Positions 8,968 through 16,868 of a DNA stretch of 64,000 bases are shown piece after piece. The position numbers were made by a program, and so were the translations under genes. The stretch is from Acidobacteriota bacterium (GTDB taxonomy: Bacteria > Acidobacteriota > Vicinamibacteria > Vicinamibacterales > UBA2999). A model generated the notes under the pieces. That model was not told where the DNA came from. It saw nothing but the letters and a program-made list of their open reading frames with translations, and made no database searches. The stretch covers positions 37,100 to 101,099 of the forward strand of contig JAKFYH010000047.1 in assembly GCA_021730945.1 (NCBI GenBank), written 5' to 3'. Position 1 is the first letter of the stretch, and each line of letters opens with the position of its first letter.

Positions 8968-9260
8968 TGGTGCCACGTGAGACTCCGTCATCCATCGAGT
9001 AAATTTGGCAGGTTTGGGAAATTCCCCAGCGCTGCCCTGAGGCCGTCGGCGCTGGATAGACGCTGGCAGGCGTGAGAACGAACAGTCAGGATACACGGTT
9101 TCACCGCCAACAGCCAGACTTATCTCATCCGGTGTGCGAGACCGGGCGTGCGGGGCCGTCCCGCACACCTGGGCGCACAGGCAAAAACCGTTACATTTGC
9201 GAATTTGCTCGACATTTCGGCGGTTTGTCCTTGGCACGGCCAGTGCTTTGCTTCACGGTC

Positions 9261-9680
9261 ATGACGGACAAGACCATCCCCTCCTACCAGATTGACGGTC
9301 GCTGGACCATCGTTCGGGCCAACGAGGCCTTCTGCCGGACGCTCCATTGCACCGAGTCAGGCCTGATTGGCCGGGACGTCCGCGACCTGCTGCGGGCGGA
9401 CTGGCGCCTCGATTTCCGCAGCTACATTGCGCGGGCGTTGGTGGGCGTCGGCGACCGCGACATCACCTTGCCGATGGTCGCACCGTGCGGCCAGGAAGCG
9501 TGGGTCCGCCACCAAATCGAACCGATCATGAGCGACGGCGCGCTCGCCGGGTACCAGGCCACGATCCAGCCGCAGTTCGCGGCCGCGACCGAATCGCCGG
9601 CGCCCTGGTGGCGGTGGCGCCCGGTGGCGTTCAGCGAGGTGTGGAGCACCGAGAACGAGGCGGCTGCGCGGGCCAGCTAG
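9261..9680 (+). CDS. Small PAS-domain protein
   Basis: 139 aa from ATG 9261. The segment IDGRWTIVRANEAFCRTLHC then IGRDVRDLL resembles the beginning of a PAS sensory fold, and the later strands (QEAWVRHQIEPIMSDGALAGY) fit its C-terminal half. No kinase, cyclase or DNA-binding output domain follows. The tail is Trp/Ala-rich. It could be a free-standing sensor or adaptor. Function unknown. Confidence 0.6.
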   Translation: MTDKTIPSYQIDGRWTIVRANEAFCRTLHCTESGLIGRDVRDLLRADWRLDFRSYIARALVGVGDRDITLPMVAPCGQEAWVRHQIEPIMSDGALAGYQATIQPQFAAATESPAPWWRWRPVAFSEVWSTENEAAARAS

Positions 9681-9769
9681 CCGCGAACGGCCTGAGGTCC
9701 TCACGCCTTCCGGGCTTGACCCCAGCCGCCGGCCAGAGAAGAATCAAGCCTTCGGTGCTTCATCAAGGA

Positions 9770-10006
9770 ATGAACATGACCACGAAGGCTGGACGCAATG
9801 ATGCCTGCCCCTGCGGCAGCGGCAAGAAATTCAAGAAGTGCTGCGAGCAGAAACAAGAGAAGAGCCGCGGCAACATGGCGCTGATGGTGATCGTCGGTTT
9901 GCTGATGGCCGCCGGGTTGGTGGTCGGCATCACGTCGCTGACCGGCGAGCGCGACGTGGCGCAACCGGGCGGCGTGTGGTCAGCGGAACACGGGCACTAC
10001 CACTAG
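9770..10006 (+). CDS. Small SEC-C zinc-motif membrane protein
   Basis: 78 aa. The SEC-C motif GRNDACPCGSGKKFKKCC is near the N-terminus; this cysteine-rich Zn-binding motif is known from the SecA C-terminus and many small proteins. It is followed by one membrane segment (MALMVIVGLLMAAGLVVGI). The C-terminus ends with a His-rich EHGHYH. ATG 9770 and 9776 are both possible starts; AAGGA lies directly upstream. Function unknown. Confidence 0.75.
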   Translation: MNMTTKAGRNDACPCGSGKKFKKCCEQKQEKSRGNMALMVIVGLLMAAGLVVGITSLTGERDVAQPGGVWSAEHGHYH

Positions 10007-10362
10007 GGCGCGCCGCCGGCGCACCCGTCCAAATCCGGCACCTGATGCGATCCGTTGGCGCCGACTGGCAGGGGCCGAGTCCAGACGGCCGCGCTCACGG
10101 GCAACGCCGTGTAGAGGTGGGGGAACAAGTCACCACCCCGTGACGGCTCCCACCGAAGGTCAAGTCCCTCCGTCGCGACCGCCACCAACACCAGATCCGA
10201 CTGGCCGGCAAAGTGCCTGGCCGCTGTCGCCGCCACCTGGGCGGCGGTTGAAAAGTGAATGAACCCGTCCCGCAGGTCGGCGGGCGAACCGGCGAAGCTG
10301 CCCTGCTCCACCGCCGCGCGCCACAAATCCGCGGGCGCGATCTTGTAGATGAGGCCGGTCAC
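10003..10362 (-). CDS. DUF952-family protein
   Basis: 119 aa from GTG 10362, chosen because it overlaps the upstream stop (GTGA) and because family members begin close to IYKI. LIYKIAPADLWRAA, DLRDGFIHFSTAAQVAATAA, LVLVAVATEGLDLRWEPS and FPHLYTALPVSAA are typical DUF952 segments. The biochemical role is unknown. It is probably co-transcribed with the secreted protein gene 10359-10793. Confidence 0.82.
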   Translation of the reverse strand: MTGLIYKIAPADLWRAAVEQGSFAGSPADLRDGFIHFSTAAQVAATAARHFAGQSDLVLVAVATEGLDLRWEPSRGGDLFPHLYTALPVSAAVWTRPLPVGANGSHQVPDLDGCAGGAP

Positions 10363-10793
10363 CGCGCCGGGCATGTCGCGTTCAGCAGCCGCCACGACTC
10401 CACGTCGATGACCGCCTGGCTCACGCCGGAGTCGCGCCCGGCCGTGCTGCCGACCGGTGATCGCCCCGGCATGACGCGGATGCGGCCGCCGGCCAGGCCT
10501 ACGCCCGGCTCGATCAGATCCGAGTTACGCACCAGTCCGGTCAACTCGACCATGTCGCCCTTGCGGGCCTTGATCTCCTCCAGCAGCTTCTTGGGACCCG
10601 ACAGGCGCAGCCGGCGGCCGGGTTTCATGTCGGAGCGCGGCATCTCGTTCTCGGGGCTGATGTCGACGATGAACAGCCGATCGTAGGCGCAGCCGGGCAC
10701 CGACAGGCGCGTGGAATCCCTGGGCACTGGCTTCTCCTGCGCCATGACGGGCGTGGGCACGATCAGTACCGCCACCAGCAGCCAAGACCTCAT
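10359..10793 (-). CDS. Secreted protein of unknown function
   Basis: 144 aa. It has a classic signal peptide (RSWLLVAVLIVPTPVMAQE) with a probable cleavage after AQ. The mature part (RLFIVDISPENE, RRLRLSGPKKLLEEIKARKGD, VELTGLVRNSDL) looks like a small beta-rich, OB-like domain, but I do not recognise a named family. It overlaps the DUF952 gene by four bases. Confidence 0.65.
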   Translation of the reverse strand: MRSWLLVAVLIVPTPVMAQEKPVPRDSTRLSVPGCAYDRLFIVDISPENEMPRSDMKPGRRLRLSGPKKLLEEIKARKGDMVELTGLVRNSDLIEPGVGLAGGRIRVMPGRSPVGSTAGRDSGVSQAVIDVESWRLLNATCPAR

Positions 10794-10904
10794 GACCTCA
10801 GCTTACTCCACGCGTATAATGGAAACCTTAGTTCCGCTTTCCTGAGCACTGCGGCCATTCTGGCCACCAGCCCTCACCAAGGCACGTCTCCCAGGGCTTG
10901 TGAC

Positions 10905-11054
10905 ATGGACACGACCACGATTTATATGACGCTGGCGGCCGGCAGCATCGCAATTCTGTTCCTGATGGGCCGCTATTGGGCCGAGTCCAACACGAAGGAC
11001 ATGGGCACCATGAGCCGGCAATGGCTCGCCGAGTACGACCAGTCGCATCCCTAG
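10905..11054 (+). CDS. Short single-pass membrane protein
   Basis: 49 codons from ATG 10905 to TAG 11054. A hydrophobic helix (IYMTLAAGSIAILFLMGRYW) is followed by a charged tail. A TATAAT hexamer at 10815-10820 lies upstream without a clear -35. Whether it is expressed is uncertain, but the composition is that of a real small membrane protein. Confidence 0.5.
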   Translation: MDTTTIYMTLAAGSIAILFLMGRYWAESNTKDMGTMSRQWLAEYDQSHP

Positions 11055-11058
11055 CGGT

Positions 11059-12018
11059 TCAGCGCTGGCGCCGGTCTGGTGACGGGCGCTCGGCGGCGCG
11101 AAATCCTCTTAGCATGTTGGTCAGCGAATAGTTCGCCTCGTGGCAGGCGTACTCGTAGATCCGCTCGGTTGATCGCGCCATCGTCAATTCGCCTCTCCAC
11201 GGCGCCGTGAAGGCCGTGGGGTTGTCAATCTCGAACTGATAGAGCAGCGTGTCGGCGTCCAGTAGACGGAAGCGTTCGATCACTCTCAGGTTGCGATCCC
11301 AGCCGAAGTTGCCACCGGCATCTCCATAGAATCCGCCGCCATCGTCGAAGTTGGTGGTGTCCACGACCAGCGTGTCGCCCTCCCAGCGCCCGATCGAATC
11401 GCCCAGCCCCTGCCTGATGCTCGACGGCAGGTGCGGGCGGCCATCGAGGTGGATGATGCGGGCGTCGTGAATCATCTCGGCATGGATCAGCACCGCATCG
11501 GCGGTCTGCACAATCTGGTAGTTGCTGTTGTAGGAGTAGGGCAGCATCGGCGGTCCGGCGGTGAGGAAGGCCAGGCATTGATCCTGCAGGCCGAGGGCCT
11601 CGGGATTCTCGAACTTTTTCAAGCCTTCCAACCGGCGGCGCTTGACCTCGGCGGCGGCGGGCGTGAGCGCGGGAATGCGGCCGTCGGCGGGCTCGGTGAT
11701 GATGGAGGTCCGCAACGTCTTCACGGTGCGGGTGCCGTACTCTCGATAGACGGTGTTGTAGGTGCCGGTCCCCGTCCGGACCGCCGCTGGAGCCGGTTCC
11801 TCGTTGCGCCTGGCGAAGTCGCGCTCCCACTCGGCGGCCTCGGCGGGCGTAAAGAACGGCTTGTCTTTCAGCTCGCGCGGGCGTTCGAGCGGCGTCGCGG
11901 TGGCGGAATTCCACATGCCGTCGAGCCGCGGCAGGCGCCCACCGGTAGCTGATTGTCCCGACACGACGGTCGTCGCCAGCGCGGCGACCACCGCCCCTCG
12001 CAGCAGCAAACTCAACAT
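11059..12018 (-). CDS. Secreted protein, uncharacterised acidobacterial-type family
   Basis: 319 aa from ATG 12018, which begins a signal peptide (LLLRGAVVAALATTVVSGQ). The mature protein has LPRLDGMWNSATATPLERP, FFTPAEAAEWERDFA, LPYSYNSNYQIVQTADAV, IIHLDGRPHLPSSIRQ, GRWEGDTLVVDTTNF and a final RIYEYACHEANYSLTNML. This pattern is frequent in large paralogous families of secreted proteins in Acidobacteriota. The function is not known; a lipocalin-like or binding role is only a guess. It is divergent from the membrane protein gene at 12105. Confidence 0.75.
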   Translation of the reverse strand: MLSLLLRGAVVAALATTVVSGQSATGGRLPRLDGMWNSATATPLERPRELKDKPFFTPAEAAEWERDFARRNEEPAPAAVRTGTGTYNTVYREYGTRTVKTLRTSIITEPADGRIPALTPAAAEVKRRRLEGLKKFENPEALGLQDQCLAFLTAGPPMLPYSYNSNYQIVQTADAVLIHAEMIHDARIIHLDGRPHLPSSIRQGLGDSIGRWEGDTLVVDTTNFDDGGGFYGDAGGNFGWDRNLRVIERFRLLDADTLLYQFEIDNPTAFTAPWRGELTMARSTERIYEYACHEANYSLTNMLRGFRAAERPSPDRRQR

Positions 12019-12068
12019 GGCGCTGATTCTACATGCGCAGGGTGGCTGCGGTTGGGCGACACCGGGGA

Positions 12069-12104
12069 TTGACTTTGTAATTAGAAGTCCTTTATATTTC
12101 TCCC
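12069..12104 (+). promoter_or_regulatory. Promoter with leaderless start for the 12105 gene
   Basis: TTGACT (12069-12074) and TATATT (12093-12098) with 18-bp spacing in an AT-rich pocket. The expected transcript start falls at or next to the ATG at 12105, and no Shine-Dalgarno sequence is present, so the mRNA is probably leaderless. Confidence 0.55.
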
Positions 12105-13469
12105 ATGCCGACCGCCGCCCACGAGGAACTGATCGCCCAATGGCGGGAATACCGGCGCCGGCGGTCCGACCGCGAAATGGCCGCCACCGCCGATCTGGAA
12201 GGCGACCTGCGCCGCCACCTTGGCACGCTGACGGAGGCGGGCCTGGCGGCAGACGAGGCGTTCCTGGTGGCCGTCGCGAGACTGGGGCGCATCGACCCGG
12301 CATCACGGGCATTCGTGACCGCCTCGACGGATCGATTCTGGCAGCCGACCGCCGCGGTGTCAGACACCCATCGGCCGGATGGCGGCACCGCCACGGAAAC
12401 GCTGGTCGCGCTGGGATTGGCGGTCGCCGCCGGCATCGCCGTCAAGATTCCGGAGCTGTTTGGCCACACCCTCAGCCCGAACGAGGAGCTGCCGCCGTTC
12501 TACGCCAGGAATGCCAGCCTGTTCGTGTTCCCGCTGCTCGCGCTCTATTTCGTGTGGAAGCGCAAACTGAGCGTCGCCATGGCTGGATGGCTGGCACTGC
12601 CATTCGTCGCCGGCGCGGTCGCGGCCAACGTCTACCCGTTTGCCGACGGCAGTGACACCGCCGTCCTCACCGTCCTGCACTTGCCGATCGCCTTGTGGCT
12701 GGCGGTTGGCCTCGCCTACACGGGCCTGCGTTGGCGTGGCGAAGGTGGGCGGATGAACTTTGTCAGGTTCTCTGGCGAGCTGGCCATCTACTACGTCCTC
12801 ATCGCCCTGGGCGGCGGCGTCTTCACCGGCGTGACCGTCACGATGTTCGCGGCCATCGACATGCAGGCCGAGTGGTTCGTGTTCCCGTGGCTGGTGCCGT
12901 GCGGGGCCGCCGGCGCGGTGATCGTCGGATCCTGGCTGGTGGAGACCAAGCAGCGCGTCATGGAGAACATGGCGCCGGTGCTGACCCGGCTGTTCACGCC
13001 GCTCTTCACCGTGCTGCTGCTGGTGTTTCTGGCCACCATGGCGTGGACCGGCAATCCCATCAATGTCGAGCGCGAGGTGCTGATCCTGTTCGACGTGCTG
13101 CTGGCGATGGTGGTGGGGCTGGTGCTCTATGCCGTCTCGGCGCGCGACCCGCATGCGCCGCCCGGCTTCTTCGACCGCCTGCAACTGCTGCTCGTGGTGG
13201 CCGCACTGGTGGTCGACGGCGTGGCCCTGTGGGCGATCGCCGCTCGCATCAACGAGTTTGGCTTCACGCCGAACCGGGTGGCGGCGCTCGGCGAGAATCT
13301 AATCCTGCTGGCCAACCTGGCCGGCTCGGCGTGGCTCTATGCGAATTTTCTGCGCCGCCGGGACACGTTTGCGGCGCTCGAACAGTGGCAAGTCTCCTAC
13401 CTGCCCGTGTACTCCGCATGGGCCGCACTAGTGGTCGTGGTGTTTCCGCCGCTCTTCGGCTACCGCTGA
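12105..13469 (+). CDS. Polytopic membrane protein with N-terminal permease-prefix-like domain
   Basis: 454 aa. The soluble N-terminus (EELIAQWREYRRRRSDREMA, DLEGDLRRHLGTLTEAGLAADEAFLVAVARLG) resembles the small alpha-helical permease-prefix domain found at the front of acidobacterial permeases. It is followed by about ten hydrophobic segments (for example IYYVLIALGGGVFTGVTVTM and LLLVVAALVVDGVALWAIA), which resemble DUF4153-type membrane proteins. Function unknown. It ends 32 bp before the prophage left boundary. Confidence 0.65.
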   Translation: MPTAAHEELIAQWREYRRRRSDREMAATADLEGDLRRHLGTLTEAGLAADEAFLVAVARLGRIDPASRAFVTASTDRFWQPTAAVSDTHRPDGGTATETLVALGLAVAAGIAVKIPELFGHTLSPNEELPPFYARNASLFVFPLLALYFVWKRKLSVAMAGWLALPFVAGAVAANVYPFADGSDTAVLTVLHLPIALWLAVGLAYTGLRWRGEGGRMNFVRFSGELAIYYVLIALGGGVFTGVTVTMFAAIDMQAEWFVFPWLVPCGAAGAVIVGSWLVETKQRVMENMAPVLTRLFTPLFTVLLLVFLATMAWTGNPINVEREVLILFDVLLAMVVGLVLYAVSARDPHAPPGFFDRLQLLLVVAALVVDGVALWAIAARINEFGFTPNRVAALGENLILLANLAGSAWLYANFLRRRDTFAALEQWQVSYLPVYSAWAALVVVVFPPLFGYR

Positions 13470-13501
13470 TCAGGCAAACGCCACGAGCCGCTGCGCTTAA
13501 G

Positions 13502-13551
13502 GATTGGTTGCGGGGGGGGGATTTGAACCCCCGACCTTTGGGTTATGAGCC
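13502..13551. repeat. attL: attL: 50-bp direct repeat at the prophage left end
   Basis: Identical over 50 bp to 61774-61823. It contains the reverse complement of the 3' part of initiator tRNA-fMet, from the anticodon (CAT) through the T-arm to ACCA. The copy is followed by phage sequence instead of the tRNA 5' half, so it is not a functional tRNA gene. Confidence 0.93.
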
Positions 13552-13636
13552 TTTCGCCACTGACCCTATCGTGTTGACTTGCTTACCTTTAGGTATATAC
13601 CCCATTCTCTTACCCCATGCCTGGGCTGTTTTCTTG

Positions 13637-13724
13637 ACCTATTGACGTATACATGGAATCCATGTATACTTGTCTTCGTTCGGCAATCACGCCGGCCCTC
13701 TTTCAAGGGTTGTGAGCAGATGGC
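13637..13724 (+). promoter_or_regulatory. Promoter with 23-bp palindromic operator, copy 1 (ardC-like gene)
   Basis: TTGACG (13642-13647), a 17-bp spacer and TATACT (13665-13670). A perfect arm palindrome, GTATACATGG-AATCCATGTATAC (13647-13669), fills the spacer and touches both boxes, so a bound repressor would block RNA polymerase. The 88-bp block through the start codon is almost identical to 14972-15057 upstream of higB: three substitutions and one 2-bp indel. Confidence 0.85.
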
Positions 13725-14532
13725 AGATTCAAAGACCGCCCCGTCGTTTTCCGAGTTGCTGGCCACCGTCGTCACCGAGCCAGGCAAGCTCGAGCAGGCC
13801 TTCTCCCGGTTCCATAACTACTCAATCGGCAACCAGCTGCTGGCCCTGATCGAATGCTTCCGCCGCGGCATCGAACCCGGCCCGATCGCCACCTACGCCG
13901 GCTGGCAGGCCCTCGGCCGCCAGGTCCGCAAGGGCGAGAAGGCGATCGAGCTCTGCATGCCGATCACCTGCAAGCGCACCGTGAAGGACGAGACGACTGG
14001 CGACGAGTCGCCCGCCACCTTCACGCGGTTCGCCTTCAAGCCGCGCTGGTTCGTGCTGGCGCAGACCGACGGCGTCGACTACGTGGCGCCGGCGCCGCCG
14101 ACCTGGGATAAGGCGCGCGCGTTGGCCGCGCTCGACATCACGGAGGAGGCCTTCGCCTCCATGAACGGCAATTCACAGGGCTACGCGGTCGGCCGGCGCG
14201 TCGCTATCTCGCCCGTGGCTGAACGCCCGTTCCCGACGCTCGTGCACGAGCTCGCGCACGTCATCCTCGGTCACACCACGAACGGTGCCCGCCTCGAGGA
14301 CGGCGCGGTCATCAGCTACGCGGCCGCCGAGGTCGAGGCTGAATCCGTGGCGCTGCTCGTCTCGGGCTCGCTGGGCCAAGACGGCCTCGAGTACTGCCGC
14401 GGCTATGTGCAGCACTACCTCCGCGGCGCGGCGATCGACGAGCGCACCGCGCAGCGCATCTTCAAGGCGGCCGACACGATCCTTCGTGCCGGCCGCGTCG
14501 ACCAGGTCGAAGAACTGCCGGTCGCGGCCTAA
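13720..14532 (+). CDS. ArdC-like antirestriction protein (ssDNA-binding domain plus Zn peptidase motif)
   Basis: 270 aa from ATG 13720. The N-terminal half matches the ArdC single-stranded DNA-binding domain (FSRFHNYSIGNQLLALIECF, TYAGWQALGRQVRKGEKAI). The C-terminal half carries the zinc metallopeptidase motif HELAHVILGH with a downstream glutamate in AAAEVEAESVALLVSG. ArdC-type proteins shield incoming DNA from restriction. It is the first gene inside attL and has its own strong promoter with a palindromic operator identical in design to that of higBA, so it is probably controlled by the same repressor. Confidence 0.88.
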   Translation: MADSKTAPSFSELLATVVTEPGKLEQAFSRFHNYSIGNQLLALIECFRRGIEPGPIATYAGWQALGRQVRKGEKAIELCMPITCKRTVKDETTGDESPATFTRFAFKPRWFVLAQTDGVDYVAPAPPTWDKARALAALDITEEAFASMNGNSQGYAVGRRVAISPVAERPFPTLVHELAHVILGHTTNGARLEDGAVISYAAAEVEAESVALLVSGSLGQDGLEYCRGYVQHYLRGAAIDERTAQRIFKAADTILRAGRVDQVEELPVAA

Positions 14533-14579
14533 GTTCAGCTAGCCGACCTTTAGTGAACCAGTTAGAGAAGGAGTAATCG

Positions 14580-14966
14580 ATGCCGACCTACATCTTGCGT
14601 GACCTCGATGCCGGCCCCTGGACCCGCTTTAAGGAACGGGCCCACAAGGACGGCTGGCCACTGCGGCCGCTGTTCCTGCAGCTGATGGCCGACTACGCCG
14701 ACGGCAAGCTGACGTTGTCGAAAGGTCCGGGCCCGCGGCCGCTGGCTGGCTTCAGCGTGCTGACTTGCAAGAACCTGGCGTGCCCGGCCGGCGGCCAACC
14801 CCAGCAGGTGACCACCCGGAAAGACGAGGTGCCGGCAATTCTCAAAGCCAAGGGTGTTACCTGCCCGGCCTGCCGGACGCTGATTCCGCTGGAGGCGCAG
14901 GAGCTCGAGCACTTGGAATCGTGGTTCCACACCAGCGACCCCAACCCCGGCGAGTTCGGCGGCTAG
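14580..14966 (+). CDS. Small zinc-ribbon-like protein
   Basis: 128 aa with a good ribosome site (AGAAGGAG). The N-terminus (YILRDLDAGPWTRFKERAHK, LRPLFLQLMADYADGK) is helical. The C-terminal half has CKNLACPAGG and CPACRTLIP, which could form a zinc ribbon. No family recognised. It lies between the ardC-like gene and higBA and is probably co-transcribed with the former. Confidence 0.7.
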   Translation: MPTYILRDLDAGPWTRFKERAHKDGWPLRPLFLQLMADYADGKLTLSKGPGPRPLAGFSVLTCKNLACPAGGQPQQVTTRKDEVPAILKAKGVTCPACRTLIPLEAQELEHLESWFHTSDPNPGEFGG

Positions 14967-14971
14967 CGATC

Positions 14972-15057
14972 ACCTATTGACGTATACATGGCATCCATGT
15001 ATACTTATTTTCGTTCGGCAATCACGCCGGCCCTTTCAAGGGTTGTGAGCAGATGGC
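14972..15057 (+). promoter_or_regulatory. Promoter with 23-bp palindromic operator, copy 2 (higBA)
   Basis: TTGACG (14977-14982), 17-bp spacer, TATACT (15000-15005). The palindrome GTATACATGG-CATCCATGTATAC spans 14982-15004. HigA-type antitoxins repress their own operon by binding such palindromes, so HigA is the likely ligand. Confidence 0.88.
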
Positions 15058-15358
15058 GATTAAGAGCTTCAAGTCCCAGACCGCGCAAGACATTTTCCTC
15101 GGCGATAACACGAAGGCGGCCCGCAAGGTCGCGCAGAAAGCATGGACGGCGGCGAGCCGTCGCCTGCAGCTGCTGCACACGGCAGCGAAGTTGTCGGACC
15201 TGTCGATGATCCCGGGGCTGCGTTTCGAGCCGCTCAAACACGACCGGCCCGGGTTCTACAGCATCCGGGTCAACGACCAATACCGGATCACGTTCCGGTT
15301 CGAAGATGGCGAGGCATACGATGTCGAAGTCGAAGACCCGAGGTACCACCAGCCGTAA
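15053..15358 (+). CDS. higB: HigB-type toxin (RelE superfamily ribosome-dependent mRNase)
   Basis: 101 aa. KAARKVAQKAWTAASRRLQL, LHTAAKLSDLSMIPGLRFEPL, SIRVNDQYRITFRFEDG and VEVEDPRYHQ follow the HigB pattern (killer protein of the plasmid-maintenance type). HigB cuts mRNA on the ribosome. It has the usual HigB-first order, with the antitoxin gene overlapping its 3' end. Confidence 0.9.
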   Translation: MAIKSFKSQTAQDIFLGDNTKAARKVAQKAWTAASRRLQLLHTAAKLSDLSMIPGLRFEPLKHDRPGFYSIRVNDQYRITFRFEDGEAYDVEVEDPRYHQP

Positions 15359-15728
15359 GGCTGGTCCGTTTCCAATGCCTGAGGATTGGCTGGCGCGCCT
15401 GCGCCAGCCACCTCCGCATCCTGGTGTGGTGTTTCGCGAACAGTTCCGCGAGTTGCAGGAGCCACCGATTTCCACGAGGGCCACGGCGGCACGCATGGGT
15501 ATCTCAAACAATCGGCTGAATGAAATCGAGCTTGGCAAGCGCAGCGTGACCGCTGAGACGGCGTTGCTGTTCGAGGCTATGACCGGCTTCGGCGCCGAGA
15601 GCTGGTGCCGGATGCAGATGCACTACGACCTCTGGCACGCAATGCAGGCCGCGAAGAAGAACAGGCCACTGATTCCCGGCGACCCGTTCCCGACCACAGT
15701 TCCTTCGACGCACCGATCAGGAAATTAG
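15321..15728 (+). CDS. higA: HigA-type antitoxin (XRE helix-turn-helix)
   Basis: 135 aa from ATG 15321, inside the end of higB. The core PHPGVVFREQFRELQEPPIS, TAARMGISNNRLNEIELGKR and TAETALLFEAMTGFGAESW is the HigA helix-turn-helix domain. It should neutralise HigB and repress the operon at the palindrome 14982-15004, and probably also at 13647-13669. The C-terminus is somewhat longer than usual. Confidence 0.9.
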   Translation: MSKSKTRGTTSRKAGPFPMPEDWLARLRQPPPHPGVVFREQFRELQEPPISTRATAARMGISNNRLNEIELGKRSVTAETALLFEAMTGFGAESWCRMQMHYDLWHAMQAAKKNRPLIPGDPFPTTVPSTHRSGN

Positions 15729-15777
15729 AACACCAGCCTCGGTGACCGGGGCAGCCACCGCTCCCAGCGACCAGCTT

Positions 15778-15936
15778 CTAATTGCACCTGACCGGCACGT
15801 CGAACTTCGGCGGCCAGAGAAACTCCGTGCCGCAGCATTCACAAACAAACCGGCCACGCCCCACTGGTGTCGGGGGCGTGGCGGTGTCGCATCGCTTCGG
15901 GCAGCGCGGCTCGATGGCGTCAGGCTTGGCCGCCAC
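15778..15936 (-). CDS. Short zinc-finger-like phage protein
   Basis: 52 aa from GTG 15936, which overlaps the upstream stop region. The cysteine pairs CPKRC and CECCGTEFLWP suggest a small metal-binding protein. It is the last gene of the minus-strand phage block, converging with higA. Confidence 0.5.
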   Translation of the reverse strand: MAAKPDAIEPRCPKRCDTATPPTPVGRGRFVCECCGTEFLWPPKFDVPVRCN

Positions 15937-16135
15937 GTTTGCGCGCGCGGTCCTTGCGGGCGCCGGCATCGGCCAGCCGCGCCTTCATACCGGCGAGCTG
16001 CTCGGGCGTGATGCCGGCTTTCGGTAGCAGGTCGCCGATGACGTGCAGCACGACGCCGGCGATCGGCGACTTCACCAGCTTCTCGCCGGCAGCGAGCCAC
16101 TTTTCGAGCTGTTCAACTTTGAGGGTGGGCGGCAT
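15920..16135 (-). CDS. Small phage protein, unknown
   Basis: 71 aa, amphipathic (VEQLEKWLAAGEKLVKSP, GITPEQLAGMKARLADAGA) with a basic tail. It overlaps the preceding lipoprotein gene. Position in the lysis-type module suggests an accessory role; no family recognised. Confidence 0.55.
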   Translation of the reverse strand: MPPTLKVEQLEKWLAAGEKLVKSPIAGVVLHVIGDLLPKAGITPEQLAGMKARLADAGARKDRARKRGGQA

Positions 16136-16856
16136 CGGTCTTCTCCTTGGGCAACAGGGCCTTGATGGTGTTGTAGAGGCGCATCAGGTCGTCGAGCACG
16201 GCGGTGGCCTGCGGCCGCGCGCTGGTGACGGCGGCGCTCAGCTGCTCGAGCGCGTCCAGCATGGCCGGCACGCCGGCAATGGAGCCTTCCTGCGCGGCCT
16301 TGTTGTAGACCTCGTAGGCCGACCAGGCGGCCGCGATCGACCCGTTGAACGCCTTGCAATCGTCTTCCGACCGCAACCTGGCGTCGCAGGCCGCATTGAT
16401 CGCATCGTCGGCGCCGGCGATGGTGGCGTGCATGGCCCGCTCGGTCTCGACGAGCACTTTGCCGGTAGACGCGCAACCGGCCGACAGGCCGACGGCCAGC
16501 AGGATCGGCAGCACGTAGAGGTCGCGACTGCCCCGCCGCATCGTGGCGTCCTGGGCGCGGCCCGACTGCTCGAGCGGTTTGACGCCGGCACGCCACCATT
16601 CAACGGCACCGGAGGCCGCGAGCGCCTGGATGATCGCTTGCATCAGCAGCTCACCTCGATCACCGCCAATCAGGTGGAACACGTCGCGCGACAACAGCGT
16701 GAGCACGATCGAGACCAGCACGACGTAGGCCGCGACGGGCAGCTTCTCGAGCAGCGGCACACTAGCCAGCCAGCCCTTGAGGCCGTGCACGATGGTGATG
16801 GTGAGGGCGACGATGCCCGCGATGGTGGTGAGGTCGATCGAGAAACTGGGGTCCAT
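16113..16856 (-). CDS. Holin-like membrane protein continuous with a lipoprotein (possible spanin-like) domain
   Basis: 247 aa. Residues 1-105 have two hydrophobic segments (TIAGIVALTITIVHGL and AAYVVLVSIVLTLL) like a small holin. From Met106 (position 16541) a second unit begins with a lipoprotein signal: a basic start, LPILLAVGLSAGC with the lipobox LSAGC, then a helical soluble part. The sequence AGGACG lies eight bases before Met106, so the lipoprotein may also be made separately. It sits in the lysis-type region. Family membership of either half is inferred from layout, not recognised sequence. Confidence 0.6.
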   Translation of the reverse strand: MDPSFSIDLTTIAGIVALTITIVHGLKGWLASVPLLEKLPVAAYVVLVSIVLTLLSRDVFHLIGGDRGELLMQAIIQALAASGAVEWWRAGVKPLEQSGRAQDATMRRGSRDLYVLPILLAVGLSAGCASTGKVLVETERAMHATIAGADDAINAACDARLRSEDDCKAFNGSIAAAWSAYEVYNKAAQEGSIAGVPAMLDALEQLSAAVTSARPQATAVLDDLMRLYNTIKALLPKEKTDAAHPQS

Positions 16857-16868
16857 GGATTGTTCCTT

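Noticed and set aside
13502..13551. Second tRNA-Met gene
   Set aside because: Only the 3' part matches; the D-arm and 5' acceptor strand are absent, as expected for an att remnant.
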